NCBI GenBank assembly: GCA_035573715.1
Contig: DATLZZ010000002.1
Location: 330,422-394,421, forward strand
DNA: 64,000 nucleotides
From: JACPRL01 sp035573715
GTDB taxonomy: Bacteria > Acidobacteriota > Terriglobia > Acidiferrales > 2-02-FULL-67-57
Direction of reading: 5' to 3'
Shown here: in pieces, positions 1 to 8,504 of the stretch
How positions within the stretch are numbered: position 1 is the first letter of the stretch
Layout: every line of letters starts with the position of its first letter
Made by a program: the position numbers and the translations under genes
The notes under the pieces: model-generated
Seen by the model: only the letters and a program-made list of their open reading frames with translations
Database searches by the model: none
Told to the model about the DNA's origin: nothing

Positions 1-1292
1 GTGAAGTTCTCGTAGCTATACAGGAACGTGGCGTTGGGGCTCAGCGCCACGTAGTCGCTGGTCAGGCCCAGCATGTCGAACAGGCCCTTGACGTTGAGTT
101 TGCCGAACACCACGCCGATGGACCCGGTGATGGTGCCGGGGTCGGCGACAATCTTGTTCGCCGACATCGCAATCCAGTAGCCCCCCGAGCCGGCGACGTT
201 GGACATCGAAACCACCACCGGCTTCTTGGTCTTGGCGCGCACCACTTCGCGGCGGATGATCTCCGAGGCCAGCGCCGACCCGCCCGGGCTCTCGATGCGA
301 AACACGATGGCTTTGATGGAGTCGTCGTCGGCGGCGTCGCGCAGCGCCTTGGCGACCGTGTCGGAGCCCATGTAGCGCCCCTCGCCCGGCTCGTAGCCGC
401 TCGAGCCGGTGACGATGGGGCCGGTGGCGTGAACCAGGGCAATCTTGGCGGCGCCGAAGGGAGTTGAGGTGCGCTTGACGTAGTCGGACCACGACAGCAG
501 CTTGAGCTCGTCCACGCCCGCTTTCTTCTTCAGCACCTGCTCCTTGTACTCGTCGTAGAAGAGCAACTGATCAACAAGCTTCTTATCCACCGCCTCCTTG
601 GCCATGTAAGGGCCGTTGCGGATGAGCTCATCGGCCTGCTCCGGCGTGAGCGAGCGGCCCTTGCCGATGCCTTCGACAATCTGCTGCTGCCAGGTGGTCA
701 GCAGCGAGACGACGACTTCGCGGTGCGCCGGCGTGAACTTTTTCTCGGTGAAGAAATTCTTTGCCGTCTTGTACTCGGCGATGCTGTACATGTCGGGGTA
801 GATGCGCAGTTTGTCGAGCGCGCCGCGCAGGAACGTGCTATGCCCCATCAGGCTGGTGACGAAGACGGTGCTGGTGGGGGTGAGATAAACCTGCGGGCAG
901 GCGGTGGCGAGGTAGTAGCTGCGGTTGTCGCCGAATTCCAGGTAGCTGGTGCACCACTTCCCGGCCGCCGTGAACTCGGCCAGCTTGGTGCGCAGCTCCT
1001 GAATCTGCGCCAGGCCCATCCCGACGTTCTTGATTTCGAGCGAGACGCCGGCGATGTTGTCGTCGCGCTTGGCGCGGTCGAGAGCCTCGAGGATGCGCCG
1101 GAAGACGATGACGTCGCCTTCCCAGACTTTAGCGCTGAAGTCGGGCCAGTCCTCCTCTTCAACGCGACCCGAAACTTCGAGGCGCAGAACGGTCTTCTCG
1201 GGGACGCGCTGGCTCAACTGGCTGACCGCCACCACAATGGCGATAATCAGCAGCACGACAATCAGAATGATGCGACTCGGCTTCATGGCCAT
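1..1292 (-). CDS. sppA: Signal peptide peptidase SppA (partial, C-terminus outside window)
   Basis: This is a membrane-anchored serine protease that digests leftover signal peptides. About 430 residues are visible and the frame runs off the left edge without a stop. The start is ATG at 1292 with an AGGAGG-like site just upstream; an in-frame ATG two codons on (1286) is an alternative. Residues 6-25 form one hydrophobic anchor. Two tandem SppA/ClpP-like domains follow. The first carries the EYKTA segment that matches the catalytic lysine region of E. coli SppA. The second carries VAGSGGYW, whose serine matches the nucleophile, followed by a TGSIGV segment. So both members of the Ser/Lys dyad appear present and the protein looks like the long (67K) type. 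It diverges from the small gene at 1395. Family assignment is confident; the C-terminal end cannot be judged. Confidence 0.93.
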   Translation of the reverse strand, partial: MAMKPSRIILIVVLLIIAIVVAVSQLSQRVPEKTVLRLEVSGRVEEEDWPDFSAKVWEGDVIVFRRILEALDRAKRDDNIAGVSLEIKNVGMGLAQIQELRTKLAEFTAAGKWCTSYLEFGDNRSYYLATACPQVYLTPTSTVFVTSLMGHSTFLRGALDKLRIYPDMYSIAEYKTAKNFFTEKKFTPAHREVVVSLLTTWQQQIVEGIGKGRSLTPEQADELIRNGPYMAKEAVDKKLVDQLLFYDEYKEQVLKKKAGVDELKLLSWSDYVKRTSTPFGAAKIALVHATGPIVTGSSGYEPGEGRYMGSDTVAKALRDAADDDSIKAIVFRIESPGGSALASEIIRREVVRAKTKKPVVVSMSNVAGSGGYWIAMSANKIVADPGTITGSIGVVFGKLNVKGLFDMLGLTSDYVALSPNATFLYSYENF

Positions 1293-1394
1293 GGGAGGCC
1301 CTCCTGAAGGGAATTCCAAGGCTATGGTAGGTCAGGAGCACACCGGCGTCAATCGTCGTGCGCGGGATGGACGCGAGGACTAGAATAGGCAGCC

Positions 1395-1778
1395 ATGAGC
1401 TCCCCGGGAACACCCCGCGCCAGCTTCATCAACCTGCCCCACGCCCACACCATTGTCGGACGGCTGGTGCGCTGGTTTGAAGGGATGGCCGACCCAGCGG
1501 CGCTCGGAGCGACACCCATCCCGGAACTGCTGGCCGAGCTCGACCGCTGCCTGCGATCCTATGCCGAAGATCCGCCCGAAGCCGAAGCCGTCCCCGCCGC
1601 CGAAGAAACCGCGCAGGTAGCGCGGCAACTGGTGGAGGCCATCGAACGCACCGACTATCGCGGCGACCGCCTGGGCCAGTGCGTGCGGAATCTCTTCGAG
1701 TGTCTCGGCCTGGCCGAAGAAGGCGCCGCCCTCTCCTTGCGCTGCGGCGAGCGGCCCGACTCGCCGCTGCGGCCGTAG
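1395..1778 (+). CDS. Hypothetical protein, 127 aa
   Basis: I do not recognise this protein. It is predicted to be soluble, with no signal peptide or membrane segment, and it is rich in Ala, Glu, Leu and Arg, suggesting an all-helical fold. An acidic low-complexity linker (EDPPEAEAVPAAEE) splits it at about residues 58-72. Two Cys lie near the C-terminus at about residues 100 and 105. Third codon positions are strongly G/C like those of neighbouring genes, which supports real coding. It sits alone between divergent sppA and the convergent M16 peptidase gene, ending 10 bp from the latter. A weak TAGAAT-like -10 element lies just upstream (1381). An overlapping reading frame on the other strand looks less convincing. 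Confidence 0.5.
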   Translation: MSSPGTPRASFINLPHAHTIVGRLVRWFEGMADPAALGATPIPELLAELDRCLRSYAEDPPEAEAVPAAEETAQVARQLVEAIERTDYRGDRLGQCVRNLFECLGLAEEGAALSLRCGERPDSPLRP

Positions 1779-1788
1779 TGGCTGCTGG

Positions 1789-3963
1789 TTATTCCGGCTT
1801 CTTATCTTCCGGTTTCTTTTCCTCTGCCGGCGCCTGGAACAGGGTGGGATCCACGTTGATATTCACCTCCAGGTTCGACACCGTCTGTTCCGAGGTTTTC
1901 TGGCCGTTCTGGAGGGCGACGACCTTGAACGGCAGAATCAGGCCGCCCACGGGGCGGAAGTCGGAATAGAAGCGTTCCTCCTGCACCGGTCCCTCGCGGG
2001 ACATTCCCTGAAAAGCCATCTTCAGGATCCACCCGTTTTCGGCATCGACGTAGAGCCAGGTGCTCTCGCCGGCCGCATCGGTGAGGACAACAACATCGGC
2101 GCGCCGGTCGTTCAGCGTGGTGGTTTCGGCGAACTGCACCGTGCGGCCGCCCTCGAGAGCTTGAGGCAGAAGCAGGGTGAGCTCGCGGGCCAGCTCTTTC
2201 CGCAGTTGTTCCACGAGCTGAGGCGGGGCGGGCCCGCTGCCGCGCGGGCTTTTCTGCCAGGCCTTCTCTCCGTTGAGGATCAGGCTGATTTCTCCGAAGG
2301 GCGTCACGACGTCCTGGCGGAACTTGTCCGGCAGGAGCAGGTGTCGCTTGGAAACGAACTCCTGCTCGCCCATGGGTGTGGCCTGCTTGAGGCGAGAAAG
2401 GATGGCGAGGTCGCGCACTGACTTCAAGGCTTCCAATCCGCCGCGGGCTTGGATGGCGGCTTCGAGCACCTGACGCCCGCGCGCCAGCGATTCCGGTGTG
2501 GCCGCCGGAACGGCAGCCGCCTTCGGCTTCGGCGTCGGGATCGCAATGTCAATCGTCCTGGTTTCGCCCAGTGTGGCGAGCGGCTGGTCGAAATCCTGCT
2601 GCCGGCCCACGGCCAGAATCACCAGCTTGTCGGGATGCAGGTGCTGGCGAGCCACCCGCTGGATGTCCTCTACCGTCACTTTTTCCACGTTGGCGCGGAA
2701 TTTCTCCAGAAAGTCCCGCGGGTAGCCGTAATACTCGTAGGTCATCAGCCGGCGGACGATTTCTCCGGTGGTGTCGAAGTTGAAGACGAAGGAGTTGCGG
2801 ATGCTTTCCTTGGCGACGGCCAACTCCTTCGGCGTCACCGGCCCCGCGGTGATTCGCTGGATCTCCGCCAGAACTTCTTTGATCGCCTGCACGGTGGCGT
2901 CGGAGCGTGTGTTGCAGAGGACGAAGAAGGTGCCATCGTAGTCATATTGGGCGGTCCAGGCCGAGCCCACGGCATAGGCCAGGCCCAGCTCGGAGCGCAC
3001 CCGCTTGACCAGACGCGAGCTGAAGCCGCCGCCCAGGATTTCGCTCAGCACGTTCAGCGCGTAGTAGTCCGGGTCGTCGAGCCGCCCGCCAAGATGCCCG
3101 ATGCGCAGGTGGGTCTGGTTGACGTCGTCTTTGGCGATGAAGTAGACGCCCGGGGCTGCGGCGGCTTTCACCTCCGGCAGCGGCGGCAGCTCGACCGGCT
3201 GGCGCGGCCAGGAACCGAAGTGCTGCTCGACCAGCTTCTTCACCTCGGCGCGGTCAAAATCGCCCCACAGGCCGAGAATCGTCTGGTTGGGATGGAAGTA
3301 GCGGCGATGAAATTCAACCAGGTCGGCGCGGGTGATGTTCTGCAAGGTTTCGTATTCGGGGTGGCGCGCATAGGGGTTGTCCTTGCCGTAAAGCAGCTTG
3401 GTGAATTCGCGGTTGGCAATCTGGCTGACGTCGTCGTTGCGGCGGGCGATAGCGGTGCGCTCCTGCACCATGGCCAGCTCGATCTTGTCGTCGGGAAAGG
3501 CGGGATTGCGGAGCAGGTCGGCAAGAATCTCGAGCGCCAGCGGCAAGTGCTCCTTGAGCGCAAAGAGCGAAGCCGTGGCGGAGGTGGCGCCGATGCCGGT
3601 CTCGACCGAGGCGCCGACATTCTCGAGCAGCCGATCAATCTCCTCGCCCTTGCGCGCGGTGGTGCCACCGGTGCGCATCACCTGACCGATGATGTCGGCC
3701 AGACCGACTTTGTCGGCCGGCTCGAAACGGCCCCCGGTTTTGATCAGAGCGAACCCTTCGACTTTCGGCAAGGTGTGATCTTCGACCAGGTAGAGCACCA
3801 GCCCGTTGGGCAGCTCGATGCGCTCGACCTCCGGAATCTTGAGGTCGCGCAGCGGCGGATAGGTGAGCTGTTTGTAGGGCCGCTGGGCAACGGCTGGCAG
3901 AGCCAGCACGAAGGAAACCAGCAGCAGCGCCGCGGCGAGCAAAGTCTGGTTGCGAGGGTTCAT
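1789..3963 (-). CDS. M16-family (insulinase-like) protein without HxxEH, with a C-terminal LolA-like domain
   Basis: This is a probable exported, non-catalytic partner of the M16 zinc peptidase encoded just upstream. The 724-aa product starts with a signal peptide (residues 1-27, ending LPAVAQ). Two M16 repeats span roughly residues 45-480. Where active members have HxxEH, this one has D90-I-I-G-Q94, so both histidines and the catalytic glutamate are replaced. The second half keeps the R/Y-type region (SELGLAYAVG) typical of substrate-binding M16 subunits. From about residue 490 to the end lies an extra domain of about 230 aa resembling lipoprotein-sorting (LolA/outer-membrane lipoprotein) folds, ending in a Lys/Glu/Pro tail. 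The start codon overlaps the stop of the upstream M16 gene as ATGA, so the pair is translationally coupled. A heterodimer like mitochondrial processing peptidase is the likely arrangement. Confidence 0.88.
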   Translation of the reverse strand: MNPRNQTLLAAALLLVSFVLALPAVAQRPYKQLTYPPLRDLKIPEVERIELPNGLVLYLVEDHTLPKVEGFALIKTGGRFEPADKVGLADIIGQVMRTGGTTARKGEEIDRLLENVGASVETGIGATSATASLFALKEHLPLALEILADLLRNPAFPDDKIELAMVQERTAIARRNDDVSQIANREFTKLLYGKDNPYARHPEYETLQNITRADLVEFHRRYFHPNQTILGLWGDFDRAEVKKLVEQHFGSWPRQPVELPPLPEVKAAAAPGVYFIAKDDVNQTHLRIGHLGGRLDDPDYYALNVLSEILGGGFSSRLVKRVRSELGLAYAVGSAWTAQYDYDGTFFVLCNTRSDATVQAIKEVLAEIQRITAGPVTPKELAVAKESIRNSFVFNFDTTGEIVRRLMTYEYYGYPRDFLEKFRANVEKVTVEDIQRVARQHLHPDKLVILAVGRQQDFDQPLATLGETRTIDIAIPTPKPKAAAVPAATPESLARGRQVLEAAIQARGGLEALKSVRDLAILSRLKQATPMGEQEFVSKRHLLLPDKFRQDVVTPFGEISLILNGEKAWQKSPRGSGPAPPQLVEQLRKELARELTLLLPQALEGGRTVQFAETTTLNDRRADVVVLTDAAGESTWLYVDAENGWILKMAFQGMSREGPVQEERFYSDFRPVGGLILPFKVVALQNGQKTSEQTVSNLEVNINVDPTLFQAPAEEKKPEDKKPE

Positions 3964-5495
3964 TGCTTTTTCTCCTGCGGCTCCGCCGGTGGTTCTTCGC
4001 CGCCGCTTTCGGGCACCAGGTAAGCGACGGTGCGATTGCTGGTCGTGAAGTAGGTTCTGGCGACGCGCTGCACGTCTTCGCGGGTCACTTTGTTGATGGC
4101 TTCGAGCTCGCGGAAGAGGTTGCGCCAGTCGCCGGTGAGAACCTGATAGGAGGCGAGCTCGCTGGCCAGGCCGGAGTTGGAGGAGAGTCGCCGAATCAGG
4201 TCCGCGCGCGCCTGCTGCTTCACGCGCTCGAGCTCTTCTTCGCTCACCAGCTCCTGGCGCAGCTTTTCGATTTCTTCCAGCATCACCTTCTCGTTCTCCT
4301 CGTTCGTCTTTTCCGCGGCGGCGATGGAGAAGAACACGAAAAGGTTCGGGTACTTCTCGCCGGGAAAGCCCGGGAAGCCGCCGGCGGCGACGGCCAGCTT
4401 CTTCTCCTGCACCAGGCTGCGATAGAGCCGCGAGGTGCGCCCGCCGGCGAGGATATTCTGCACGGCATCGAAGACGGCGTTGTCCGGGTCGTTGATGCTG
4501 GGCTTGTGGTAGCCGATAACCAGCACGGGCTGGAACTCGGCGCGGATGACGGCGCGGCGCTCGCCTGGCTGCGGCGGCTCCGCGGTCCACATCGGCTCGG
4601 TGCGCGGCCCGGCGGGGATGCGGCCGAAGTAGAGCTGGGCGAGGCGGATGACTTCCTTGGGATTGACGTCGCCGACAATCACCGCCGTGAGCCGGCGCGG
4701 GGTGTAGTAGCGGCGGAAGAAATCTTCGGCGTGCTTGCGGGTGAGGTTTTCGAGGTCGGAGCGCCAGCCGATGCCGCTGCGGCCGTAGGGATGGGCGACG
4801 TAGGCGAGGGCGAGGAACTGCTCGATCAGGTTGCCGATGGGCTGGCTTTCGATGCGCATGCGGCGCTCTTCCATCACCACGTCGCGCTCCTTGTAGAACT
4901 CGCGCAGCACGGGGTCGAGGAAGCGGGCGGATTCGAGCGAGAACCAGAGCTCGAGCTTGTTGGAGGGCAGGCTGAAGAAGTACTCGGTGGAGTCGTTGGT
5001 GGTGGTGGCGTTGAGGCCGACGCCGCCGTTGGTTTCGATGGCTTCGTCGAACTCGCTGGGGACCACGAACTTCTGCGCTTCCTCTTGCGCCTGCTGGAAA
5101 GCGGCTTCGAGCTGCTCAAGCCGCTTGGGGTCGGCCTGCTTGCCCTTCCAGCGCTCCTGCTGCAGCGCCGAGTAGGCGCGGTCAACCTTGGCCAGCGCGA
5201 TTTTTTCCAGCGCGTAGTTCTTGGTGCCGATGGTCGAGGTGCCTTTGAAGGCCATATGCTCGAAGACGTGGGCCAGGCCGGTGCGGCCGGTTTCTTCGTC
5301 CACCGAGCCCACGTCGGCGTAGAGATGGAAAGAAACGGTGGGGACCTGGTGGCGCTCGACGATGAGGAACGTCATCCCGTTGGCCAGCTTGTGCTGGGTG
5401 ACGGTCTTCTCGAACTCGGCCAGGTTCTGCGCCGCCAGCGGCAGCGCGGCGCCGAGCAAGAGTGCAAACAAGGATAGACGGCGTGTGAGCGGCAT
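3960..5495 (-). CDS. M16-family zinc metallopeptidase (catalytic subunit)
   Basis: This is an exported metallopeptidase of the pitrilysin/insulinase family, 511 aa from the ATG at 5495. An in-frame ATG eight codons upstream (5519) would add a non-signal-like extension, so the shorter start is preferred. Signal peptide is residues 1-23 (LPLAAQ). The inverted zinc motif H76-V-F-E-H80 is intact and followed by MAFKGT as in canonical members. The third zinc ligand should be a glutamate in the ERDVVMEER segment (about 203-211). Compared with short M16 proteins there is an insertion of about 50 residues, rich in Gln, Lys and Glu and probably helical, between the zinc motif and that segment. The stop overlaps the next gene (non-catalytic M16) by 4 bp. 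Substrate is unknown, probably periplasmic peptides. Confidence 0.92.
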   Translation of the reverse strand: MPLTRRLSLFALLLGAALPLAAQNLAEFEKTVTQHKLANGMTFLIVERHQVPTVSFHLYADVGSVDEETGRTGLAHVFEHMAFKGTSTIGTKNYALEKIALAKVDRAYSALQQERWKGKQADPKRLEQLEAAFQQAQEEAQKFVVPSEFDEAIETNGGVGLNATTTNDSTEYFFSLPSNKLELWFSLESARFLDPVLREFYKERDVVMEERRMRIESQPIGNLIEQFLALAYVAHPYGRSGIGWRSDLENLTRKHAEDFFRRYYTPRRLTAVIVGDVNPKEVIRLAQLYFGRIPAGPRTEPMWTAEPPQPGERRAVIRAEFQPVLVIGYHKPSINDPDNAVFDAVQNILAGGRTSRLYRSLVQEKKLAVAAGGFPGFPGEKYPNLFVFFSIAAAEKTNEENEKVMLEEIEKLRQELVSEEELERVKQQARADLIRRLSSNSGLASELASYQVLTGDWRNLFRELEAINKVTREDVQRVARTYFTTSNRTVAYLVPESGGEEPPAEPQEKKQ

Positions 5496-5562
5496 GCAGA
5501 GACCTCGCGAGGCTGTCATCGAATTTTAGATGGTCCCGAGTGGCAAGTCGTTCGGCGGCTTT

Positions 5563-6324
5563 CTATTTCTGCACCCAGTACTGCTCTTCGCGCAGCGACT
5601 CCTTGGGGAAGCCGCGGCGCTGCAAAATCCCCTTCCCTTTCTCAATCATCTCCGGATGGCCGCAGAGGTAGGCGATGGCGTTCTCGCCGGTCAGCCCGTG
5701 CTGGTCGGAGTACTTGCGCAGGACGTCCTCGCAGCGACCGACCTCGCCCTTCCAGGCCGTGTCTTCCCACGGGCGGCTGATGGTGGGGATGTAGGTCAGC
5801 CACGGGACTTCGCGCGCGTAACCCACGAACTCCTCGTGGTAGCCGAACTCCCAGGAACGGCTGGCGCCCTGGAGACAGACAATCTCGACGCCGTCGGGGT
5901 AGCGGCCGTCCTTCCACTCGCGATAAAGCGTGCGCACCATGCTGGTGAAGGGCGCGATGCCCGTGACCGTGGAGACGAAGAAGTGCTTCTTCTTTCCGCT
6001 CTTGAGGTCGAGCAGGAAGCGTCCCTTGGCCACCTTGCGCATCACCAGCGGCGCGCCGACCTGGAGCTTGTGCAGGCGCGGGGTGAGTTCGCCGTTGGGG
6101 ACGAGCTCGATGAAAAACTCCAACGTCTCTTCCAGCGGCGAGCTGACGATGGAGTAGGGCCGCTCGACCACTTTGTCGCCCTCGACCACGCCGAAAGTCG
6201 CGTACTGGCCCGGCTGGAATTTGAACTCGCCCTCGTGGCGGATGCGGATGGCCCAGAGGTCTTCGGAGAAGTCGCGCCGCTCGATGATTTCCGCCTGCCA
6301 GAACTTGTCGCTCGCTACCGCCAC
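5563..6324 (-). CDS. fpr: Ferredoxin/flavodoxin-NADP+ reductase
   Basis: This cytoplasmic FAD enzyme exchanges electrons between NADPH and ferredoxin or flavodoxin. The 253-aa length suits the bacterial FNR type. The FAD-binding motif R55-P-Y-S is followed by IVSSP. The pyridine nucleotide region is VSTVTGIAPFTSM at about residues 137-149, and the C-terminal nucleotide-binding CGHPEM motif is at about residues 220-225. The protein ends in an aromatic residue near the C-terminus (QYWVQK), as in bacterial FNRs that stack a terminal aromatic on FAD. It is monocistronic, 67 bp from both neighbours, so its electron partner is not shown by context. Related oxidoreductases such as phenol hydroxylase reductases are less likely because no ferredoxin domain is attached. 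Confidence 0.88.
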   Translation of the reverse strand: MAVASDKFWQAEIIERRDFSEDLWAIRIRHEGEFKFQPGQYATFGVVEGDKVVERPYSIVSSPLEETLEFFIELVPNGELTPRLHKLQVGAPLVMRKVAKGRFLLDLKSGKKKHFFVSTVTGIAPFTSMVRTLYREWKDGRYPDGVEIVCLQGASRSWEFGYHEEFVGYAREVPWLTYIPTISRPWEDTAWKGEVGRCEDVLRKYSDQHGLTGENAIAYLCGHPEMIEKGKGILQRRGFPKESLREEQYWVQK

Positions 6325-6391
6325 CGGGGCTCCTTCGCGTCGGACAAACGAACCGCGACCATACTACGAAGCCGAAACCCCTGACAAGAAC

Positions 6392-7480
6392 CTATTCGTG
6401 GGTGAGGGCGGCGACCGGGTCGGCGGCGGCGGCGCGCAGGGCGGGATAGACCGAGCCAAGGATGCAACCGACGATGGCGAACACGGCGCCGAGCAGCAAC
6501 CACTCGGGATTGATAAGCACGCGCATCGTGGGGCGCAGTGAGGTGACGACGAACTTCACACCGTAGCTCGCGGCCACGCCCAGGAGGATGCCGAGAAACG
6601 ACACCGCCAGCGACTCGCGCAACACCATGCCGACAATGTTCCAGCGCGAGGCGCCCAGCGCCTTGAGGATGCCGATCTCGCGCGTCCGCTCCAGCACAAT
6701 GGTGTACATGCTCAACAGCACCACCATAAAGCTGATGAGGATGCCGACCAGCACCACCGCGCGGGTGAAGGGGCGAATCTCCGGCAGGTTGCTGGAAACC
6801 ATCAACGAGAGGTACTCCTCCATCAGGCGGATGCGATGGCGCGGGAAAAGCAGCGCCAGCTTTTCGTGCACCGCCCGCGGGTTGCCGCTGCTCTGCACCC
6901 AGAACATCGAGACGCGCTGCTCGGCGCCGACCAGCTCCTGCGCCGTGGCCAGCGGGATGAAGTAGCGCGCCCCGCGCCCGTGCTCAACGATGCCGCAAAC
7001 GCGGAACTTCTCGCCCAGCAGCTCCACCGTGTCGCCGACGTTCAGGTTTTTCGACGCCGCCTTGATGTCGTCCACGATGACATCGTTGCGCTCCTGGAAC
7101 GGCCCGCCCTGATGGAACAGAAATCCGCTGCCCAGGCGGTTGAAGGTGTCGTAGTCGATGCCGTAAATCATCGTCAGGCTTTCGCCGCTCACCACCGTGA
7201 GCACTGGCGCGACGTCAATCACGCCTTCGACCGCGGCGATTTCGTTCGCCATCTCCTGCGGCAGCACCGGACTGGAAATGGCGATGAAGATGGACGCGTT
7301 CGGCGACTGCACCAGCAGGTCGGCCCCGATGCCCTTCACCCGCTCGCCCCACTCGCTGACGATGCCGTCGGTGAGCCCCATCAGGAACAGCAGCAGGAAC
7401 ACCTGCAGCGTCACCGCCAGCACGCTCAGCGCAGTGCGAATCGGCCGCGCCTTCAGGTTGGCCCACATCAGCTCTTTCAT
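6392..7480 (-). CDS. ABC transporter permease, FtsX/MacB type
   Basis: This is an integral inner-membrane permease of 362 aa with the four-helix FtsX/MacB layout. One helix lies at about residues 15-38. A large periplasmic MacB-core-like domain follows (about 40-235), then three C-terminal helices (about 240-262, 285-312 and 325-350). The cytoplasmic loop ERTREIGILKALGASRW is the hallmark coupling segment of this family. The C-terminus ends with a PALRAAAADPVAALTHE-type sequence, also typical. Family members act in lipoprotein release, peptide or macrolide export, or cell-wall signalling. No ATP-binding subunit or membrane-fusion protein lies next to it on either side, so it is an orphan permease and its substrate cannot be assigned. 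The next gene is divergent. Confidence 0.9.
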   Translation of the reverse strand: MKELMWANLKARPIRTALSVLAVTLQVFLLLFLMGLTDGIVSEWGERVKGIGADLLVQSPNASIFIAISSPVLPQEMANEIAAVEGVIDVAPVLTVVSGESLTMIYGIDYDTFNRLGSGFLFHQGGPFQERNDVIVDDIKAASKNLNVGDTVELLGEKFRVCGIVEHGRGARYFIPLATAQELVGAEQRVSMFWVQSSGNPRAVHEKLALLFPRHRIRLMEEYLSLMVSSNLPEIRPFTRAVVLVGILISFMVVLLSMYTIVLERTREIGILKALGASRWNIVGMVLRESLAVSFLGILLGVAASYGVKFVVTSLRPTMRVLINPEWLLLGAVFAIVGCILGSVYPALRAAAADPVAALTHE

Positions 7481-7769
7481 CGCCCTATTTGATGCATCTT
7501 CTTCACTTTCACTTTAGCATCGCACCGTTAGAACCAGCAACGTGTCGCGCCCTTCTACCGCCCCACCAACGCGAAGGCGGCCCAGTGCTAGGGGCGGTCG
7601 TCGCCGTAGCGCCGGGCAACGCGCTTGCGCATCCGCTGCTGCGCCCACCGCAGGGCCTCGGCTTTCCCTGGGGGGTCTGGTTGCCCATCCTAGCATCCTG
7701 CCCACGGGCACGCCAGTTGACTGTGAGACATGCCTTGACTTGCCACAGCGCCCGCCCTATCTTGGTGCA
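7481..7769. other. Divergent intergenic region between permease and DNA glycosylase genes
   Basis: This stretch separates the start of the permease gene from the GTG start chosen for the glycosylase gene. Its left end is AT-rich (7486-7525) and could hold the permease promoter. The middle is very GC-rich and stays open in the glycosylase frame, but it encodes a Pro/Arg/Ala-rich sequence with no resemblance to glycosylases, so I treat it as non-coding. A sigma70-like promoter lies at its right end (listed separately). I see no RNA gene or repeat. Confidence 0.5.
7735..7763 (+). promoter_or_regulatory. Candidate sigma70 promoter for the glycosylase-ntrYX unit
   Basis: TTGACT at 7735-7740 and TATCTT at 7758-7763 are separated by 17 bp. 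Transcription would begin about 7 bp after the -10 box, almost exactly at the GTG start at 7770. If the promoter is real, the message would be leaderless or nearly so. Confidence 0.45.
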
Positions 7770-8504
7770 GTGTTGCCTAATTCCCACACTCCGGCGACTA
7801 CCCTGCGGCGCTATTACCGCCGACTTTCGAGCCACTTCGGGCCTCAGTACTGGTGGCCCGCCCGAACTCGGTTTGAGGTCATCCTCGGGGCGCTCCTGAC
7901 CCAGAACACCAGTTGGGTCAATGTGGAGAAGGCGCTCAACAATCTCCGCTGCGAAGGCCTGCTGCGGCCCGACAAGCTCGCGCGGGTCTCCCCGGCCCGA
8001 CTGGAGAAGCTGCTGCGCCCCTCGGGCTACTACCGGCAAAAGACGCGGGTAGTCCGCGGCTTCCTCGCGCACCTCCAGCGCCGCTACGGTGGTTCGCTGC
8101 GCCGGCTGCTGGCGCGCCCGGCGAACCAGTTGCGCGCCGAGCTGCTGTCGTTGCACGGCATCGGCGAAGAGACCGCTGACTCCATCCTGCTCTACGCCGC
8201 CGGTCAGCCCGTCTTTGTGGTTGACGCTTACACGCGTCGCGTGCTCGCCCGCCACGGCCTGGCGTCCGAAACCGCCCGCTACGCCGAGCTGCAAGGTTTC
8301 TTCCATCGGCACCTGCCAGGCGACGCTTCCCTCTTCAACGAATACCACGCGCTGCTGGTGGCCGTGGGCAAGAACTACTGCCGGCGGCGGGCGCCCGACT
8401 GCGCCGGCTGCCCGCTGGGGCCTGAGCTCCCAACGCCGAGGCTGACTTCGATTTCGGCTCCGCCCGTGGCCGCGCCGGGGCTTGAGGTGGTGGCGCGTGT
8501 CTGA
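7770..8504 (+). CDS. Endonuclease III-like HhH-GPD DNA glycosylase
   Basis: This is a base-excision repair glycosylase of the helix-hairpin-helix GPD family. From GTG 7770 it is 244 aa; the frame is open further upstream but that part is not glycosylase-like. Residues 35-60 (FEVILGALLTQNTSW) match the family's N-terminal helix. The hairpin is LHGIGEETAD at 128-137 and the catalytic aspartate is D152 in VVDAYTRRV. The lysine used by bifunctional EndoIII (GRKTA in E. coli) is replaced by Glu134, so a monofunctional glycosylase without lyase activity is expected, as in MutY or MagIII-type enzymes. The iron-sulfur loop is incomplete: C204-x6-C211-x2-C214, with Leu220 in the fourth position. The stop overlaps the ntrY start by 8 bp. 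Substrate base is unknown. Confidence 0.82.
   Translation: MLPNSHTPATTLRRYYRRLSSHFGPQYWWPARTRFEVILGALLTQNTSWVNVEKALNNLRCEGLLRPDKLARVSPARLEKLLRPSGYYRQKTRVVRGFLAHLQRRYGGSLRRLLARPANQLRAELLSLHGIGEETADSILLYAAGQPVFVVDAYTRRVLARHGLASETARYAELQGFFHRHLPGDASLFNEYHALLVAVGKNYCRRRAPDCAGCPLGPELPTPRLTSISAPPVAAPGLEVVARV

Noticed and set aside
3964..4590. Extension of the second M16 gene upstream to a 933-aa protein
   Set aside because: The extra part lies antisense-phase inside the catalytic M16 gene, is Arg/Ala-rich nonsense, and the ATGA-coupled ATG with signal peptide is the better start.
7542..7769. N-terminal extension of the glycosylase to 320 aa
   Set aside because: The extension is Pro/Arg/Ala-rich without family similarity; the glycosylase fold begins right after GTG 7770.
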